Positions 62,483-64,000 of a stretch of 64,000 nucleotides of DNA are shown here, in pieces; position 1 is the first letter of the stretch; each line of letters begins with the position of its first letter. Source of the DNA: Sphingobacteriia bacterium 28-36-52 (GTDB taxonomy: Bacteria; Bacteroidota; Bacteroidia; Chitinophagales; Chitinophagaceae); NCBI GenBank assembly GCA_002281575.1, contig NCGN01000008.1:157676-221675 (forward strand), in the 5' to 3' direction. The notes beneath the pieces are model-generated. The model was not told the DNA's origin and did no database searches. It was given only the letters and a program-made list of their open reading frames with translations. Both the position numbers and the translations under genes were made by a program.

Positions 62483-63028
62483 ATGTTCATCCGTTGTATT
62501 GTACGCCGTTTATCCTTTTTAACCGGATTTTTATTAATGGCGTTTTTAGTGAATGCCCAAAATAATTTCTTGTATATACAATCTGAAAATAATCAGCCTT
62601 ACTATATACAGCTTAAAGGTAATGTGCATTCTTCTAATGCAAAAGGCTATCTATTAATTCCCAATTTATCGGATGGAGAATACAGTATGGTATTGGGTTT
62701 TCCTGCTGGAGCCTACAAGGAGTACAACTATAAATTCTCAATAGCCGGCAAGCCAAAGGGCTATTCCCTTAAAATTACCCAAGAAGGGGAGTGGATGTTG
62801 ATGGACATGGTTTCATTGGCATTAATAAGAGGGGAAGCGCCTGAACAGCCCATCACTGCACTGCCTGCTGATAAACAAATTGAAAAATTATCTGAACGCT
62901 CTACCGAAGCTGGTTTAGAACAAGTATTTAAAGTTAAAAATGGTACCAAGTACGAAAACTTGGTAATATTGATCCCGATTCCCAAACCCATAGTTGTAAG
63001 GGAAGCGCTGAAAAAGAATAATCAGTAA
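62483..63028 (+). CDS. Secreted hypothetical protein, conserved in Chitinophagaceae-type genomes
   Basis: 181 residues. Signal peptide L-S-F-L-T-G-F-L-L-M-A-F-L-V-N-A-Q. Mature N-terminus is a small beta-domain (F-L-Y-I-Q-S-E-N-N-Q-P-Y-Y-I-Q-L-K-G, G-Y-L-L-I-P-N-L-S-D-G-E-Y), resembling DUF4384/carboxypeptidase-regulatory-like folds, followed by a low-complexity linker and K-P-I-V-V-R-E-A-L-K-K. It ends one base before truA. Role unknown; position upstream of truA is the only context. Confidence 0.7.
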   Translation: MFIRCIVRRLSFLTGFLLMAFLVNAQNNFLYIQSENNQPYYIQLKGNVHSSNAKGYLLIPNLSDGEYSMVLGFPAGAYKEYNYKFSIAGKPKGYSLKITQEGEWMLMDMVSLALIRGEAPEQPITALPADKQIEKLSERSTEAGLEQVFKVKNGTKYENLVILIPIPKPIVVREALKKNNQ

Positions 63029-63029
63029 T

Positions 63030-63761
63030 ATGCCCAGGTATTTTTTGGAATTGGCTTATAAGGGCACTGCGTATCATGGGTTTCAAATACAAGACAACGC
63101 ACCTACTATTCAATTGGCTATTGAAAAAGCCTTGTTTACTTTATTTAAAACAGAGATTGCATTAACGGGTTCTTCTAGAACAGATGCTGGCGTTCATGCA
63201 CTGCAGAACTATTTTCACTTTGATACCGATTTATCTATTACTAATAAGCATGTTTATAATTTAAATGCCATTTTGCCTGAGGATATTGCGGTGAAGTCTA
63301 TTAATGCTGTTGCCGATACAGCACATTGCAGGTTTGATGCGGTTGCTAGATCCTATTACTATTATATATACCAGCAGAAGAATCCCTTTTTAAAAGACAG
63401 GGGCTGGTTCTATCCTTACGAATTAGACTTATCACTTTTGCAGCAAGCAGCTGCTCTTTTAATAAACCATTCCGACTTTACCAGCTTTGCCAAGCGCAAT
63501 ACTCAAGTGTTTACCCATAATTGTTCTATTCTTATTTCGGAGTGGAGCATAGCCGCCGATCAACAATTCATTTATCATGTTCAGGCCAATCGCTTTTTGC
63601 GCGGAATGGTCCGTGGATTAGTGGGCACCATGCTTAAAGTTGGTAGGGGTCAAATATCATTGGATGATTTTGAGAAAATCATTCTAGCGAAAGATTGCAC
63701 TAAGGCCGACTTTAGTACGCCTCCTCAAGGATTATTTTTAGCTAAAGTGATTTTTCCTTAA
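63030..63761 (+). CDS. truA: tRNA pseudouridine(38-40) synthase
   Basis: 243 residues. TruA signature: Y-K-G-T-A-Y-H-G-F-Q-I-Q, catalytic D52 in S-S-R-T-D-A-G-V-H-A, I-L-P-E-D-I-A-V-K and the C-terminal F-L-R-G-M-V-R-G-L-V-G-T-M-L-K-V-G-R-G. Modifies uridines 38-40 in the anticodon arm of many tRNAs. Length is normal. It begins 1 base after the preceding stop, so it is probably translated from the same mRNA. Confidence 0.97.
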   Translation: MPRYFLELAYKGTAYHGFQIQDNAPTIQLAIEKALFTLFKTEIALTGSSRTDAGVHALQNYFHFDTDLSITNKHVYNLNAILPEDIAVKSINAVADTAHCRFDAVARSYYYYIYQQKNPFLKDRGWFYPYELDLSLLQQAAALLINHSDFTSFAKRNTQVFTHNCSILISEWSIAADQQFIYHVQANRFLRGMVRGLVGTMLKVGRGQISLDDFEKIILAKDCTKADFSTPPQGLFLAKVIFP

Positions 63762-63833
63762 TTTTTTTTATTGCTTGAAAGCCTTGTAAATAAAAGGTTT
63801 TAGCAAACAAGCATTATTTAGTTTCAAAAAACA

Positions 63834-63864
63834 TTTGTCGGGTAAAATATCCGTCCTATATTTG
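63834..63864 (+). promoter_or_regulatory. Consensus Bacteroidota promoter, upstream of two
   Basis: TTTG (63834-63837), exactly 19 bp, TATATTTG (63857-63864): a perfect match to the TTTG-N19-TAnnTTTG consensus. It points rightward, out of the window; no protein-coding start follows. Confidence 0.85.
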
Positions 63865-63951
63865 CATCCCGCTTAACAAAAAGGGGATGTTCTTTAAAGG
63901 TTTTTAGGAGAGGGGATGAAGAAAAAAAGACGAATAAAATTTTGAAAAAAG

Positions 63952-63982
63952 TTTGCTAGTTTAAAAAAGGTTTGTATCTTCG
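63952..63982 (+). promoter_or_regulatory. Second tandem consensus promoter at window end
   Basis: TTTG (63952-63955), exactly 19 bp, TATCTTCG (63975-63982), 118 bp after the first promoter and in the same direction. GC-rich sequence follows (CCGCCCGTTCGGG). Tandem strong promoters without an ORF are typical in front of rRNA or tRNA operons; the transcribed gene lies outside the window. Confidence 0.75.
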
Positions 63983-64000
63983 CCGCCCGTTCGGGAAAAG

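Overview
The window is a low-GC chromosomal segment from a member of the Bacteroidota, most likely a Chitinophagaceae-type organism. The evidence is: promoters of the TTTG-N19-TAnnTTTG type; a SusC/SusD pair with an ECF sigma/FecR switch; many secreted proteins with Bacteroidota-style signal peptides and lipoboxes; leaders without strong Shine-Dalgarno sequences; and a GH144-like glucanase, a family first described in Chitinophaga. The genus is an inference only.

Layout. (1) 1-4845: end of an integrated island. It carries an edge-truncated gene, a TPR membrane protein, a HEPN-motif protein, an Mrr-type restriction endonuclease and another HEPN-like protein. It ends at a duplicated 3' half of a tRNA-Pro gene (4791-4845), the classic scar of tRNA-site integration. 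(2) 4847-5130: the tRNA terminator followed by a mosaic of palindromic repeats. (3) 5359-6465: two AT-rich ORFans in one frame without ATG starts. (4) 6832-15179: a two-way cluster that looks like an undescribed defence system. On the minus strand are a PLD nuclease, a degenerate PLD-like protein and a PD-(D/E)XK protein. On the plus strand are a ~1,575-aa nuclease-STAND NTPase resembling Avs proteins, a HEPN-motif protein and an unrecognised protein. (5) 15180-16560: decayed coding remnants, a terminator and a possible micro-ORF. (6) 16562-18796: a DUF1697 protein and a three-gene HipB/HipS/HipT-like module whose promoter has three palindromic operators spaced exactly 40 bp apart.

(7) 18866-22278: DEAD-box helicase, secreted alpha/beta hydrolase and an acetyl-CoA hydrolase/CoA-transferase gene broken near its start by a perfect 13-bp tandem duplication. 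(8) 22422-40648: a polysaccharide utilisation locus: ECF sigma, FecR anti-sigma, SusC with an STN signalling domain, SusD, LamG lipoprotein, large VCBS/ASPIC-UnbV protein, GH30, GH144-like, GH43-like+discoidin+Fn3 and GH3. The enzyme set points to a beta-glucan (beta-1,2 and/or beta-1,6), sensed at the outer membrane through SusC-FecR-sigma. (9) 40675-63761: housekeeping genes: M28 peptidase, PAP2 phosphatase, a methionine-branch pair (homoserine dehydrogenase and a Cys/Met PLP enzyme) under a SAM-I riboswitch, uvrA, FAD oxidoreductase, alpha-2-macroglobulin without a recognisable thioester, sucD, lemA with two TPM proteins, M1 aminopeptidase and truA. (10) 63834-64000: two tandem consensus promoters pointing out of the window, with no coding sequence after them; a stable-RNA operon is a reasonable guess.

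The left 18 kb is accessory DNA of defence/toxin character; from 18.8 kb on the sequence is ordinary Bacteroidota chromosome plus one glycan locus.
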